Shown here: positions 8,242 through 15,618 of the stretch, piece by piece
Layout of the letters: each line of letters begins with the position of its first letter
Numbering within the stretch: position 1 is the first letter of the stretch
NCBI GenBank assembly: GCA_004297485.1
Contig: SCTM01000249.1
Location: 1-32,902, forward strand
Length of the DNA: 32,902 nucleotides
DNA from: Rhodospirillaceae bacterium
GTDB lineage: Bacteria > Pseudomonadota > Alphaproteobacteria > Rhodospirillales > Rhodospirillaceae
Direction: 5' to 3'
Made by a program: the position numbers and the translations under genes
Notes under the pieces: model-generated
The model's database searches: none
What the model was told of the DNA's origin: nothing
Seen by the model: only the letters and a program-made list of their open reading frames with translations

Positions 8242-8412
8242 GAGGTTCCACAGCGGCTGACCGGCAACCGACTCTGTCGTCCACCATGAAACGGTAGTGG
8301 CATAGACTCCGGTCGTTTGGTTCACACCAGTTTCCGGCGTCTAAGGAATTGCGCGCACATCGATTCTCGCGGGGGAGCACGCCGTGTGCTTATGCCACCG
8401 ATCATGACTTGT

Positions 8413-8435
8413 GAGCCGCGCTACTGAGCCGCGCT
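8413..8435. repeat. short direct repeat
   Basis: GAGCCGCGCT occurs twice (8413-8422 and 8426-8435) with 3 nt between, just upstream of a possible promoter. It could be a regulator site or replication slippage. Confidence 0.35.
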
Positions 8436-8445
8436 GCGCACGGCC

Positions 8446-8475
8446 TTGACACCTAAAAGACCAAAATGGTACTAG
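8446..8475 (+). promoter_or_regulatory. possible sigma-70 promoter for the small exported protein
   Basis: A perfect TTGACA at 8446-8451 is followed after 18 nt by TACTAG, a weak -10 match. The AT-rich stretch downstream supports a promoter, but the -10 is poor. Confidence 0.35.
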
Positions 8476-8560
8476 AAAAGCTGAAATACTAACTATGCTT
8501 ATTGTTTAATTTTTGAAGCTTTCGCAAGGTTCAATGGGAAAGCTCATAAGGAGAAGCATC

Positions 8561-8851
8561 ATGAAGAAATCTTGGCTCGTTATTTTGATGTGCGCGTTTG
8601 CGGCCGTGCCCGCTGCTGCGCAAAATATGGCGCCGCCCGCTGCAGCGACCGCAGCCGTCGCGGCTAAAGGCCAAATGGTGTTCGACGTAACCGGCCGGCG
8701 CTTGGCCCCGGTCTACCGCGTCACCAATGACGGGGCTGTGGAACTCATCATCGAGGCCAAGATGGTGACCATTCCCGCCGCCACGCTCTCGACCGTGAAT
8801 GGGAAACTGACCACCAGCCTCACAAAGCCTCAGGTCGTCGACCTTCCCTAA
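8561..8851 (+). CDS. small exported protein, PRC-barrel-like
   Basis: A 96-aa protein with a clear Sec signal peptide: a KK start, a hydrophobic core WLVILMCAFAAVP, and AAAQ at a likely cleavage point near residue 21. The Ala-rich spacer that follows leads into a beta-rich domain (QMVFDVTGRRLAPVYRVT, then IIEAKMVTIPAATLS). The pattern of a G-x-x-V-x-D-x-x-G turn and later short strands resembles the PRC-barrel domains found in small periplasmic proteins, but the match is by eye only. The start is set by AAGGAG at 8548-8553, 7 nt upstream of ATG 8561; an in-frame upstream codon at 8513 would add residues before the signal peptide and was rejected. Function is unknown. It stands alone between the SDR and MarR genes. 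Confidence 0.75.
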   Translation: MKKSWLVILMCAFAAVPAAAQNMAPPAAATAAVAAKGQMVFDVTGRRLAPVYRVTNDGAVELIIEAKMVTIPAATLSTVNGKLTTSLTKPQVVDLP

Positions 8852-8882
8852 TTCTGCTGCAACGGCTGCCGCTGGCGCGGCT

Positions 8883-9530
8883 CTACGCCGAACGCGGCCT
8901 GACGTTCACGGAACGTCGGCCGCCGGAGGCAGTCTCCGCTGGTGGCACGCCCTTGCCGGAACTTGACTTGTCCTGGTCGGCCGCAAGTACGCCGATATTG
9001 CGGGACAAGACGTCCAGCAACGAATCCAACGTTGTCAGATCTCTGTCGCTGAACCCCGCGAACGCCTCATTCGCATGGATTTTGGCGATTTCCCCCAATT
9101 GATCCATAACGGGTTGCGCGGTGGGCGTGAGATAGATGCGGTAGGAGCGACGGTCACTGGGGTGTTCGCGTCGCTCAAGATAACCGTCTTTGCAAAGGCT
9201 ATCGATTAACCTTCCCGCCGTCGCTTCGGTCACTTGAAGCGAGGTTGCGATATTCCGCTGTGTCGCACCGGGATTGCGTGCGACCACGGCAATCAAAGTC
9301 CACTTTGCCCGCGTCACGCCGACCCTCTCGGCGCGCTGACTGAACTTCATCCAAAGTTGACGGGTCGTCACCGCTAGCTTCAGCGTGAGCGCCTTCTTTC
9401 GTTCCACCGACCGCGCCGCGACCTGCCCCGTTCGTGCCGATCTCTTTCCGGCAACCTTCTTAGGCACGCGATACCTCAAGGCGAGAGCGGCGCCTGCGCC
9501 TTTCTGTCTCGTCGGAACGGCCTGAGACAT
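8883..9530 (-). CDS. MarR-family transcriptional regulator
   Basis: A 215-aa winged-helix regulator. The MarR core covers about residues 50-165: TLKLAVTTRQLWMKFSQRAE, the recognition region TQRNIATSLQVTEATAGRLI, and the wing YLERREHPSDRRSYRI with the DRR signature. The first ~45 residues are rich in Lys, Arg and Ala, longer than usual, and the C-terminal ~30 residues are polar and likely unstructured. MarR proteins bind palindromes as dimers and release DNA on binding phenolic or CoA-thioester ligands. It lies downstream of the thiolase on the same strand with an 87-bp gap, so it may be cotranscribed with it and could control the surrounding acyl-CoA genes. That role is inferred from position. 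Confidence 0.9.
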   Translation of the reverse strand: MSQAVPTRQKGAGAALALRYRVPKKVAGKRSARTGQVAARSVERKKALTLKLAVTTRQLWMKFSQRAERVGVTRAKWTLIAVVARNPGATQRNIATSLQVTEATAGRLIDSLCKDGYLERREHPSDRRSYRIYLTPTAQPVMDQLGEIAKIHANEAFAGFSDRDLTTLDSLLDVLSRNIGVLAADQDKSSSGKGVPPAETASGGRRSVNVRPRSA

Positions 9531-9617
9531 TCACCCGGAGAGCGCTGCCGCCCGACAACCCTACCCCATCCGGCACGGGGAAGAGCCGGCATTGGACGCC
9601 GGGAGAAGAAACCGGCT

Positions 9618-10877
9618 TCACACGCGCTCGATGATGATGGCGGGAGCCATGCCACCTGCGGCGCACATGGTCACAAGCGCGCGCTTGAGATTGCGCCTTT
9701 CCAACTCATCAAGCACGGTGCCAATCAGAATTGCCCCCGTGGCGCCGATCGGATGGCCGAGCGCAATCGCACCGCCATTCACATTGATTTTCTCCGGATC
9801 GAGATGGAGATCTCGGACGAATTTCGCGATCACCACGGCGAACGCCTCGTTCACCTCCCAGAGATCGATATCTTTCGTCGAAAGGCCGGCCTTCTTAAGA
9901 ACTTTCTGAGCGGCGGGCACCGGCGCGTTCAGCATGAGGGTCGGATCGTCGCCCATATTGGCCGTCGCCACCACGCGCGCGCGGGGCTTCAGGCCGTGCT
10001 TGCGCGCGTAACTCTCGGATGCCAGCAACAGGGCCGCGGCACCATCGACCACGCCCGACGAATTGCCCGCATGATGGAAGTTTTCAATCTTGAGATCGGG
10101 GTAGCGCTTGTTAATGAACTGGCGGAACGTGGTGCCGCTTGCATCCGCCGGCATGTCGGCGATTGCGGCAAAAGCCGGCTTCAAGGCCGCAAGATCAGCT
10201 GCGGTGGTTTGCGGACGGGGATGCTCATCTTTCGCCAGGACAACCTTGCCGTTCTCGTCCACGACAGGAATGATCGACTTGTCAAAGCGGCCTTCCTTGA
10301 TCGCTATGGCGGCGCGCTGCTGGCTCGCCAGACCGATAGCGTCAAGTTGTTCGCGGGTGAAGCCTTCCATCGACGCGATGGCATCGGCGCATAAGCCCTG
10401 GTGCGATTGCGGGTGCCGCCGCTGAAGCCGCTCATTGCTCCCTCCTAACAGCATCGACCCCTTGCGAAGGCCGGCCGCCGCCTGCTCAGCGCCCACCGCA
10501 TTGACGTGAGACATCATTTCAAGGCCGCCGGCGACAAGCAGATCTTCCATCCCGGACATGATCTGGGCAGCCGCAAGGCTGGTAGCGGTTAAACCGCTGC
10601 CGCAGAAGCGGTCGAGCGTGACGCCGCTTGCGCGGATATCATAGCCGGCATCGAGCGCGGCCATCCGACCGATGTCGCCGCCCTGATTGCCGATCGCGGC
10701 ACTCGTTCCCCAGATGACGTCGTCAACTTCCGCGGTATTGATGCCGTTGCGCTCCTGGATCGCCTTGAGCACCGTTGCCGCTACATGATGCGGGTGAATA
10801 TGCGCCAGGCCGCCTTTGCCGACTTTGCCGATCCCGCGCGGCGTGCGAACAGCGTCAACGATATAAGCTTCGGACAT
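9618..10877 (-). CDS. acetyl-CoA C-acyltransferase (beta-ketothiolase)
   Basis: A catalytically complete degradative thiolase of 419 aa. The nucleophile is Cys92 (DRFCGSGL), the His is in GGAIALGHPIG at about residue 375, and the second Cys is at about 405 (TMCAAGGM). It cleaves 3-ketoacyl-CoA with CoA to release acetyl- or propionyl-CoA, the last step of beta-oxidation. Its long central loop (NERLQRRHPQSHQGLCADAI) and N-terminus AYIVDAVRTPRGIGK match thiolases I associate with steroid and terpenoid catabolism (FadA6-like), but that subgroup is a recollection and not proven. A good ribosome binding site, AGGAGAG, precedes the start. It contrasts with the Cys-less homologue at 1006-2166, so the cluster has one thiolytic and one probably aldolytic member. 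Confidence 0.95.
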   Translation of the reverse strand: MSEAYIVDAVRTPRGIGKVGKGGLAHIHPHHVAATVLKAIQERNGINTAEVDDVIWGTSAAIGNQGGDIGRMAALDAGYDIRASGVTLDRFCGSGLTATSLAAAQIMSGMEDLLVAGGLEMMSHVNAVGAEQAAAGLRKGSMLLGGSNERLQRRHPQSHQGLCADAIASMEGFTREQLDAIGLASQQRAAIAIKEGRFDKSIIPVVDENGKVVLAKDEHPRPQTTAADLAALKPAFAAIADMPADASGTTFRQFINKRYPDLKIENFHHAGNSSGVVDGAAALLLASESYARKHGLKPRARVVATANMGDDPTLMLNAPVPAAQKVLKKAGLSTKDIDLWEVNEAFAVVIAKFVRDLHLDPEKINVNGGAIALGHPIGATGAILIGTVLDELERRNLKRALVTMCAAGGMAPAIIIERV

Positions 10878-11399
10878 TTCAACTCTCCTGCATTGGCACG
10901 CCGTACCGCGGCCCGACAGCCGCCAGTTGCTTGCCTGTTTGACATATATGGCTAGCGAATGAAAGGTTCAGCCACCCTGGCCCGCGGCCGGCAAGACGGC
11001 CCGCGTTTGAGGCTGGACACCACTTCGACAGCCGACTGAATTGTCCGGCGACCGATGCAAAAAAGAGGGCCGACGGGTTCATTTCAGGTCCATCATTTGG
11101 TCGCGGTGGACGGCGTTGGGTAGTGCACCCCGAGGACTTTTTTTGACACGTTAGGATCGGCGATCAACGGCCGTGTGCGTACATCGCCCTGAAATATCAC
11201 AACCATCGCCATGGCGATAAGATCGCGTCCCGACACCCGGAATCCGCTCGACGCTCGACCTCCCCCAGGTTATTGCCACGCTCGGCGGCGGCCTTGGCGC
11301 GGCTAGCGGTCTTTGCCGGATATACGATATAAAGAGCTTTCGAACCATGCCGCCGCTGACAGGCGACTATTGTACATTTTCAACTGGAACCACTTAATC
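10878..11399. other. divergent control region between thiolase and lipoyl-domain genes
   Basis: 522 bases without a supported gene. It must hold the leftward promoter of the thiolase and the rightward promoter of the lipoyl gene. An AT-rich CATATATG palindrome (10943-10950) lies about 65-75 bp before the thiolase start. A TTGACA occurs near 11144 but has no good -10 partner. Confidence 0.55.
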
Positions 11400-11630
11400 A
11401 TGGCAACTGAAGTTTTACTCCCGAAGATCGGCTTTTCGATGAACGAGGGCCAGGTATCCGAGTGGCTGGCCGCCGACGGCCAGCAGGTTACGGCCGGCCA
11501 ACCGTTATTTACCCTTGAGGCCGAAAAGTCGGCAAACGAGGTCGAATCACCCGCGAGCGGCACGTTGCGGATCTTGCAGCCGGCGGGGGAGACCTACACC
11601 GTCGGAACCGTCATCGGGATGATCGAGTGA
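11400..11630 (+). CDS. free-standing lipoyl/biotinyl-domain protein
   Basis: A 76-aa protein that is a single lipoyl-type carrier domain and nothing more: MATEVLLPKIGFSMNEGQV, a central hairpin with the modified Lys (LEAEKSANEVESP), and the closing GETYTVGTVIGMI. The Lys sits in an E-K-S context as in E2 lipoyl domains, and not in the M-K-M of biotin carriers, so lipoylation is expected. There is no catalytic acyltransferase or E3-binding domain, and no E1 or E3 gene is visible in the window. The start is ATG 11400; the frame is open farther upstream but without family resemblance. It precedes the acyl-CoA synthetase by 181 bp and may act as a swinging-arm carrier for an oxidative or transfer step elsewhere in the pathway, which is speculative. 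Confidence 0.88.
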   Translation: MATEVLLPKIGFSMNEGQVSEWLAADGQQVTAGQPLFTLEAEKSANEVESPASGTLRILQPAGETYTVGTVIGMIE

Positions 11631-11811
11631 CCGACACCGGGCCTGCCCCCAGCAGGTAAGATATCGCGTCGTACTCTATTAAGCGCACGCCGCTTCTGAA
11701 GATCGTCCTGTGCAGACGTTCGCGCGATCCTAATGCGACGCTTGGAACCGGTTGTCCGCCCTTACGAGATCGGAAGACCAAACTCGAAACATCCTTTAAA
11801 CTTGGCACCCC

Positions 11812-13341
11812 ATGCATACACATCTTTTGCTTGATATGGCGGCCGGCGAAGCCGGACCACGCATCGCCATTGGCCCCAAACAGGGCGGCGTCTCTTATGC
11901 CCACCTGCTTGGTTGTGCGCGGGCAGCAGCCAAGTGGATCAAGGATCTCGGCGTCGAACGGGTAGCTTATGTCGGTCTCAATGCCGACGCTTTCCCGATC
12001 CTCATGTTCGGGTCGGCGATGGTCGGAAAGCCGTTTTCGCCGATCAATTACCGCCTCACCGATGGCGATTTGCGCCGTCTTCTCGAGCGGACGGCCCCCT
12101 CGGTCGTTGTCGCCGACGACGACATGATGGCGCGCGTCGAGGGCGTGGCCGGTGTGAAACCGGTGTCGCACAGCGCCTTCCGGTCCTTGGTCGAAAAAGG
12201 GCCGCGCATCGAGCCGGAGGAGGAAGCACCCGAGGACATCGCCATCCTGCTCTTCACCAGCGGCACAACGGGAGAGCCCAAGGCAGCGGTACTGCGCCAC
12301 CGCCATCTGACCTCCTATGTGATCTCGACGCAGGAATTCTTGAACGCCAGCGACGACGAAGCCGCGCTGGTGAGCGTGCCGCCCTACCATATCGCAGGGA
12401 TTTCGGCGGTATTAACGTCGACCTATATCGGCCGGCGTATCGTGTATTTGTCCGCTTTTACGCCCGAAGCCTGGGTTGACCTGGCGGCGAATGAGAAAAT
12501 CACCCATGCCATGCTGGTGCCGACCATGCTCGGGCGCATTCTCGACGTGCTGGAGGCGCGCAAAGAAAAGCTGCCCGATCTAAAGCACCTCTCCTACGGC
12601 GGAGGACGCATGCCGGCGGCCGTGATCGAGCGGGCGCTCAAAGCCTTGCCTCACGCCGATTTTGTCAACGCCTACGGCTTGACCGAGACCAGTTCCACTA
12701 TCTCGATCCTTGCACCGGACGACCACCGCCGCGCTTTCGCCAGCGACGATCCCTTCGCGCGCCGTCGCCTGGGTTCGGTCGGTAGGCCCCTGCCGACGCT
12801 GGAACTCACCATTCGCGGACCGGGCGGTGAAGAGCTGCCGCCGAACGAAGTCGGCGAAGTGTGGGTGCGGGGCGATCAGGTCTCGGGCGAATATGTCGGC
12901 AAAATGGCGGTACGCGACGACGGCTGGTTTCCCACCAATGACAGCGGCTTTCTGGACGACGAGGGCTATCTCTTCGTCGAGGGTCGTCTTGACGACGTGA
13001 TTGTCCGCGGCGGCGAGAATATTTCGCCCGGCGAGATCGAAGACGTACTGCGCCTGCATCCCGATGTGGCGGATTGCGCCGTGTTAGGCGTGCATGATGA
13101 CGCGTGGGGCGAGCGGGTCGTCGCCGCGGTTGTCAGCAAAGGCGCGCCCGATCCGGAAAGCTTGAAAACATTGGTGCGCTCGCGCCTGCGCTCGACAAAG
13201 GTGCCCGAGGAGATCGTCTACCGCAGCGAGCTGCCTTACAACGAAACCGGAAAGCTCTTGCGCCGCGCGCTGAAGGCTGAGTTGTCGAAGGGCGCGGGTG
13301 AGAAGCACGGTGCATGCCCCAATCCATCCCCTCCTGGCTGA
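11812..13341 (+). CDS. acyl-CoA synthetase (AMP-forming, ANL superfamily)
   Basis: A 509-aa ligase that activates a carboxylic acid with ATP to acyl-AMP and then acyl-CoA. The phosphate-binding loop LLFTSGTTGEPKAAV is at residues 147-160, the adenine/Mg segment YGLTE at 288-292, the hinge region GRLDDVIVRGGENISPGEIE near 391-410, and the catalytic Lys481 in NETGKLLR. Length and motif spacing are normal. It begins at ATG 11812 after a 181-bp gap without an obvious ribosome binding site. Its end overlaps the next gene by 28 nt, so translation is coupled. It heads a four-gene operon and would supply the CoA thioester used by the crotonase and CoA transferase. The acid it activates is not known. 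Confidence 0.95.
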   Translation: MHTHLLLDMAAGEAGPRIAIGPKQGGVSYAHLLGCARAAAKWIKDLGVERVAYVGLNADAFPILMFGSAMVGKPFSPINYRLTDGDLRRLLERTAPSVVVADDDMMARVEGVAGVKPVSHSAFRSLVEKGPRIEPEEEAPEDIAILLFTSGTTGEPKAAVLRHRHLTSYVISTQEFLNASDDEAALVSVPPYHIAGISAVLTSTYIGRRIVYLSAFTPEAWVDLAANEKITHAMLVPTMLGRILDVLEARKEKLPDLKHLSYGGGRMPAAVIERALKALPHADFVNAYGLTETSSTISILAPDDHRRAFASDDPFARRRLGSVGRPLPTLELTIRGPGGEELPPNEVGEVWVRGDQVSGEYVGKMAVRDDGWFPTNDSGFLDDEGYLFVEGRLDDVIVRGGENISPGEIEDVLRLHPDVADCAVLGVHDDAWGERVVAAVVSKGAPDPESLKTLVRSRLRSTKVPEEIVYRSELPYNETGKLLRRALKAELSKGAGEKHGACPNPSPPG

Positions 13342-14333
13342 CCAGCATCGCCCTGCCGTGGGTGAATGAAGAAACTTCTGTCTTCGGACGAGGTCCGCTC
13401 ATCGTCGTTGACGTCGGTGAAGCGGCCCAACTGGCCACCCATCGTGCCGAACTTGGAGCCGCGATCCTAGTCGGCGTCGACGAAAAAGGTGCGCTGCCGG
13501 AAACGGCGGATATTTTCGATATCCTGCTGACCACCGCACCCGCGCCGCCGCGCCCCTGGGTCGAGGTCCGGTCGATCGCAGCGGCACTCGAATCCCTGGA
13601 TGCCGCGGTTAAATCCAATCCCCATGCGGCCGTGACTTTGGTCCAGGTTTTGCGGGCGCAAAAGAGCGTATCATTCGAAACGGCATTACTGATCGAGTCC
13701 TTCGCCTATTCAACGTTATTGGGCGGCAGCGAATTCCGTCGCTGGCGCGCCGCGAAGCCGCGCGGTGCGCATACGCATGAACCGGACCCGCCTGTGCTCG
13801 TCGAGCGCGACGCAGACACGATGCGCATTATCCTGTCGCGGCCCGGTAGCGAAAACGGCATGACGGCGGAGTTGCGTGATCATCTGATCGAAGCCCTGCG
13901 CGCGGCCCGTTTGGACGACGCGATAAAGATGGTTGAGATCAGAGGGCAAGGCCGCGTGTTCTGCTCGGGCGGGGCGTTCGACGAGTTCGGCACGAACGAG
14001 GATCTAGCGCTGGCGCATCAGATTCGCACCGTTCGCTCTGTGGCTTTGGCCCTTCATCGTCTGGACGCACGAAGCCGGGTGATTATCCAGGGCGCGGCGG
14101 TCGGCAGCGGCATCGAGTTCGCCGCCGCGGCACGGGAAGTGATCGCGCATCCGGCCGCCTTTTTCATGCTGCCGGAGGTTTCCATGGGCCTCATTCCGGG
14201 CGCGGGCGGAACCGTGACCATCGCCAGGCGGATTGGATGGCAGCGCACATGTTATATGGCCTTGATCGGCACGCGGTTGCGCACGCGCACGGCACTGGCG
14301 TGGGGTCTGATCGATCGGCTCAAGGATGCTTGA
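13314..14333 (+). CDS. crotonase-fold enoyl-CoA hydratase/isomerase with N-terminal extension
   Basis: A 339-aa protein in two parts. Residues about 160-339 are a crotonase domain with the oxyanion-hole segment GRVFCSGGAFDEFG and both glutamates in the usual positions (GSGIEFAAAA and LPEVSMGLIPGAGGT), so hydratase or isomerase chemistry on an enoyl-CoA is plausible. Residues 1-155 are an extra alpha/beta region without a family I can name, ending with an ESFAYSTLLGGSEFRRW segment. I recall this kind of extension in related hydratases of mycobacteria and proteobacteria, so it is probably not a new fusion. The crotonase part is short at its C-terminus and lacks most of the usual trimerisation helices. 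It overlaps the ligase by 28 nt and the CoA transferase by 8 nt. Confidence 0.85.
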   Translation: MPQSIPSWLTSIALPWVNEETSVFGRGPLIVVDVGEAAQLATHRAELGAAILVGVDEKGALPETADIFDILLTTAPAPPRPWVEVRSIAAALESLDAAVKSNPHAAVTLVQVLRAQKSVSFETALLIESFAYSTLLGGSEFRRWRAAKPRGAHTHEPDPPVLVERDADTMRIILSRPGSENGMTAELRDHLIEALRAARLDDAIKMVEIRGQGRVFCSGGAFDEFGTNEDLALAHQIRTVRSVALALHRLDARSRVIIQGAAVGSGIEFAAAAREVIAHPAAFFMLPEVSMGLIPGAGGTVTIARRIGWQRTCYMALIGTRLRTRTALAWGLIDRLKDA

Positions 14334-15618
14334 GACCATCGCCAGGCAGGCCGGATGCACGATCCCGCCATATCGGGCGCCGGCAACGTCGCCATTCGTA
14401 CGTTGGGCGCACTCCGGACTGATGGCCTTGACCGGACCGGCCGGCGGCGCGCCCCTCATCGCGCGGCGCGACCTATGCGCGCGCATCGACGAACTCACTT
14501 ATGGGGTGGAAGCCTTCGCGCGCGGCGCCGGCATGACCGTCGCGGTGGATGCAAATGTTGTCACCGAGCGCGCGGCGCTGTTAGGCCTGTCGCGCGGCGG
14601 CACCGTATCCGCAAACGGCATGTGCCGCATGATTCGGGCCAATGACGGTTGGCTTGCTGTTAATCTCCCGCGCGTGGAGGATGTCGAACTGCTGCCGGCC
14701 TGGATCGGCAGCGAAGTCAAAGACGATCTGTGGCCGCAGGTCGAATGCGCCGCACGCGCCGCATCATGCGACAAACTGGTGGAGCGCGCGCAACTTCTCG
14801 GCCTGGCGGCGGCACGTATCGGCGAGTCCTTTGTACCAACATGGTCCATCGTGCCCATGGGCAAGCCCGGTGCGCGACGAAAGAAAAGGCCATTAGTGCT
14901 CGACATGTCGAGCCTGTGGGCTGGACCGCTTTGTGGCGCATTGCTGGCCGAGGCCGGCGCCGACGTGATCAAACTTGAAAGCACTTCGCGCCCCGACGGC
15001 GCACGGTTCGGTTCGCCCGCGTTTTTCGCCACACTCAATGCCAAGAAACGCGCCATCGCGCTCGATCTGCCGCGCGACCGCGAGGTGCTGCGAAAGCTGT
15101 TTGCCGTCGCCGACGTAGTAATCGAAAGTGCACGGCCGCGCGTCCTCGAGCAATGGGGATTTTCGCTGCAGGAAATTTTCGCAGCCAATCCGCACGTGAC
15201 CTGGGTTTCCGTCACGGCCTATGGCCGCACCGGTGCACGTGCCAATTGGGTGGGATTCGGCGATGAGATCGCTGCGGCGGCAGGCCTTGTCGTCGAAAGC
15301 GAGGGACCGCCGATGTTCGTCGGCGATGCGATCGCCGATCCGCTGACGGGGTTGGCGGCCGCCGCGTCGGCGTTTGCCTGCCTTGCCGCGGGCGGAGGAT
15401 TTCTTATCGATGCCAGCCTTTTTGGGGCCGCCGCGTTCGTTGCCGGCGCGCCGCAACTGGAAAACGCCGCATCAGTCGAATGGCGCAACGATGCATGGAT
15501 GTTGCGCGAAGGTGCACGGCTAGAGCCCGTGCGCGCGCCCATTGCCAGGTCCGTCGCGGATGCGGCTAAGACACTGGGCGCGGATACTGAGACGGTTTTG
15601 CGCGAGGTTCTATCGTGA
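14326..15618 (+). CDS. CoA transferase-related protein with family III domain at the C-terminus
   Basis: A 430-aa protein related to CaiB/BaiF CoA transferases but arranged unusually. Residues about 185-430 hold the normally N-terminal CoA-binding half: LVLDMSSLWAGPLCGALLAE, then AGADVIKLE, a NAKKRAIALDL segment, and VGFGDEIAAAAG with an Asp where the catalytic one is expected. Residues 1-180 contain a stretch like the normally C-terminal half (SANGMCRMIRANDGWLAVNL, then VEDVELLPAWIG). The order looks permuted or derived from a fused duplication. I have seen the same pattern in mycobacterial and proteobacterial homologues, so it is likely a subfamily. It overlaps the crotonase by 8 nt and the amidohydrolase by 4 nt, and is part of the same translated operon. 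Confidence 0.85.
   Translation: MLETIARQAGCTIPPYRAPATSPFVRWAHSGLMALTGPAGGAPLIARRDLCARIDELTYGVEAFARGAGMTVAVDANVVTERAALLGLSRGGTVSANGMCRMIRANDGWLAVNLPRVEDVELLPAWIGSEVKDDLWPQVECAARAASCDKLVERAQLLGLAAARIGESFVPTWSIVPMGKPGARRKKRPLVLDMSSLWAGPLCGALLAEAGADVIKLESTSRPDGARFGSPAFFATLNAKKRAIALDLPRDREVLRKLFAVADVVIESARPRVLEQWGFSLQEIFAANPHVTWVSVTAYGRTGARANWVGFGDEIAAAAGLVVESEGPPMFVGDAIADPLTGLAAAASAFACLAAGGGFLIDASLFGAAAFVAGAPQLENAASVEWRNDAWMLREGARLEPVRAPIARSVADAAKTLGADTETVLREVLS

Larger units (their letters stand above)
8242..8560. other. intergenic region before the small exported protein
   Basis: About 320 bases with no supported gene. It contains a short direct repeat (8413-8435), a possible sigma-70 -35 element and an AT-rich stretch close to the next gene. 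Confidence 0.6.
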
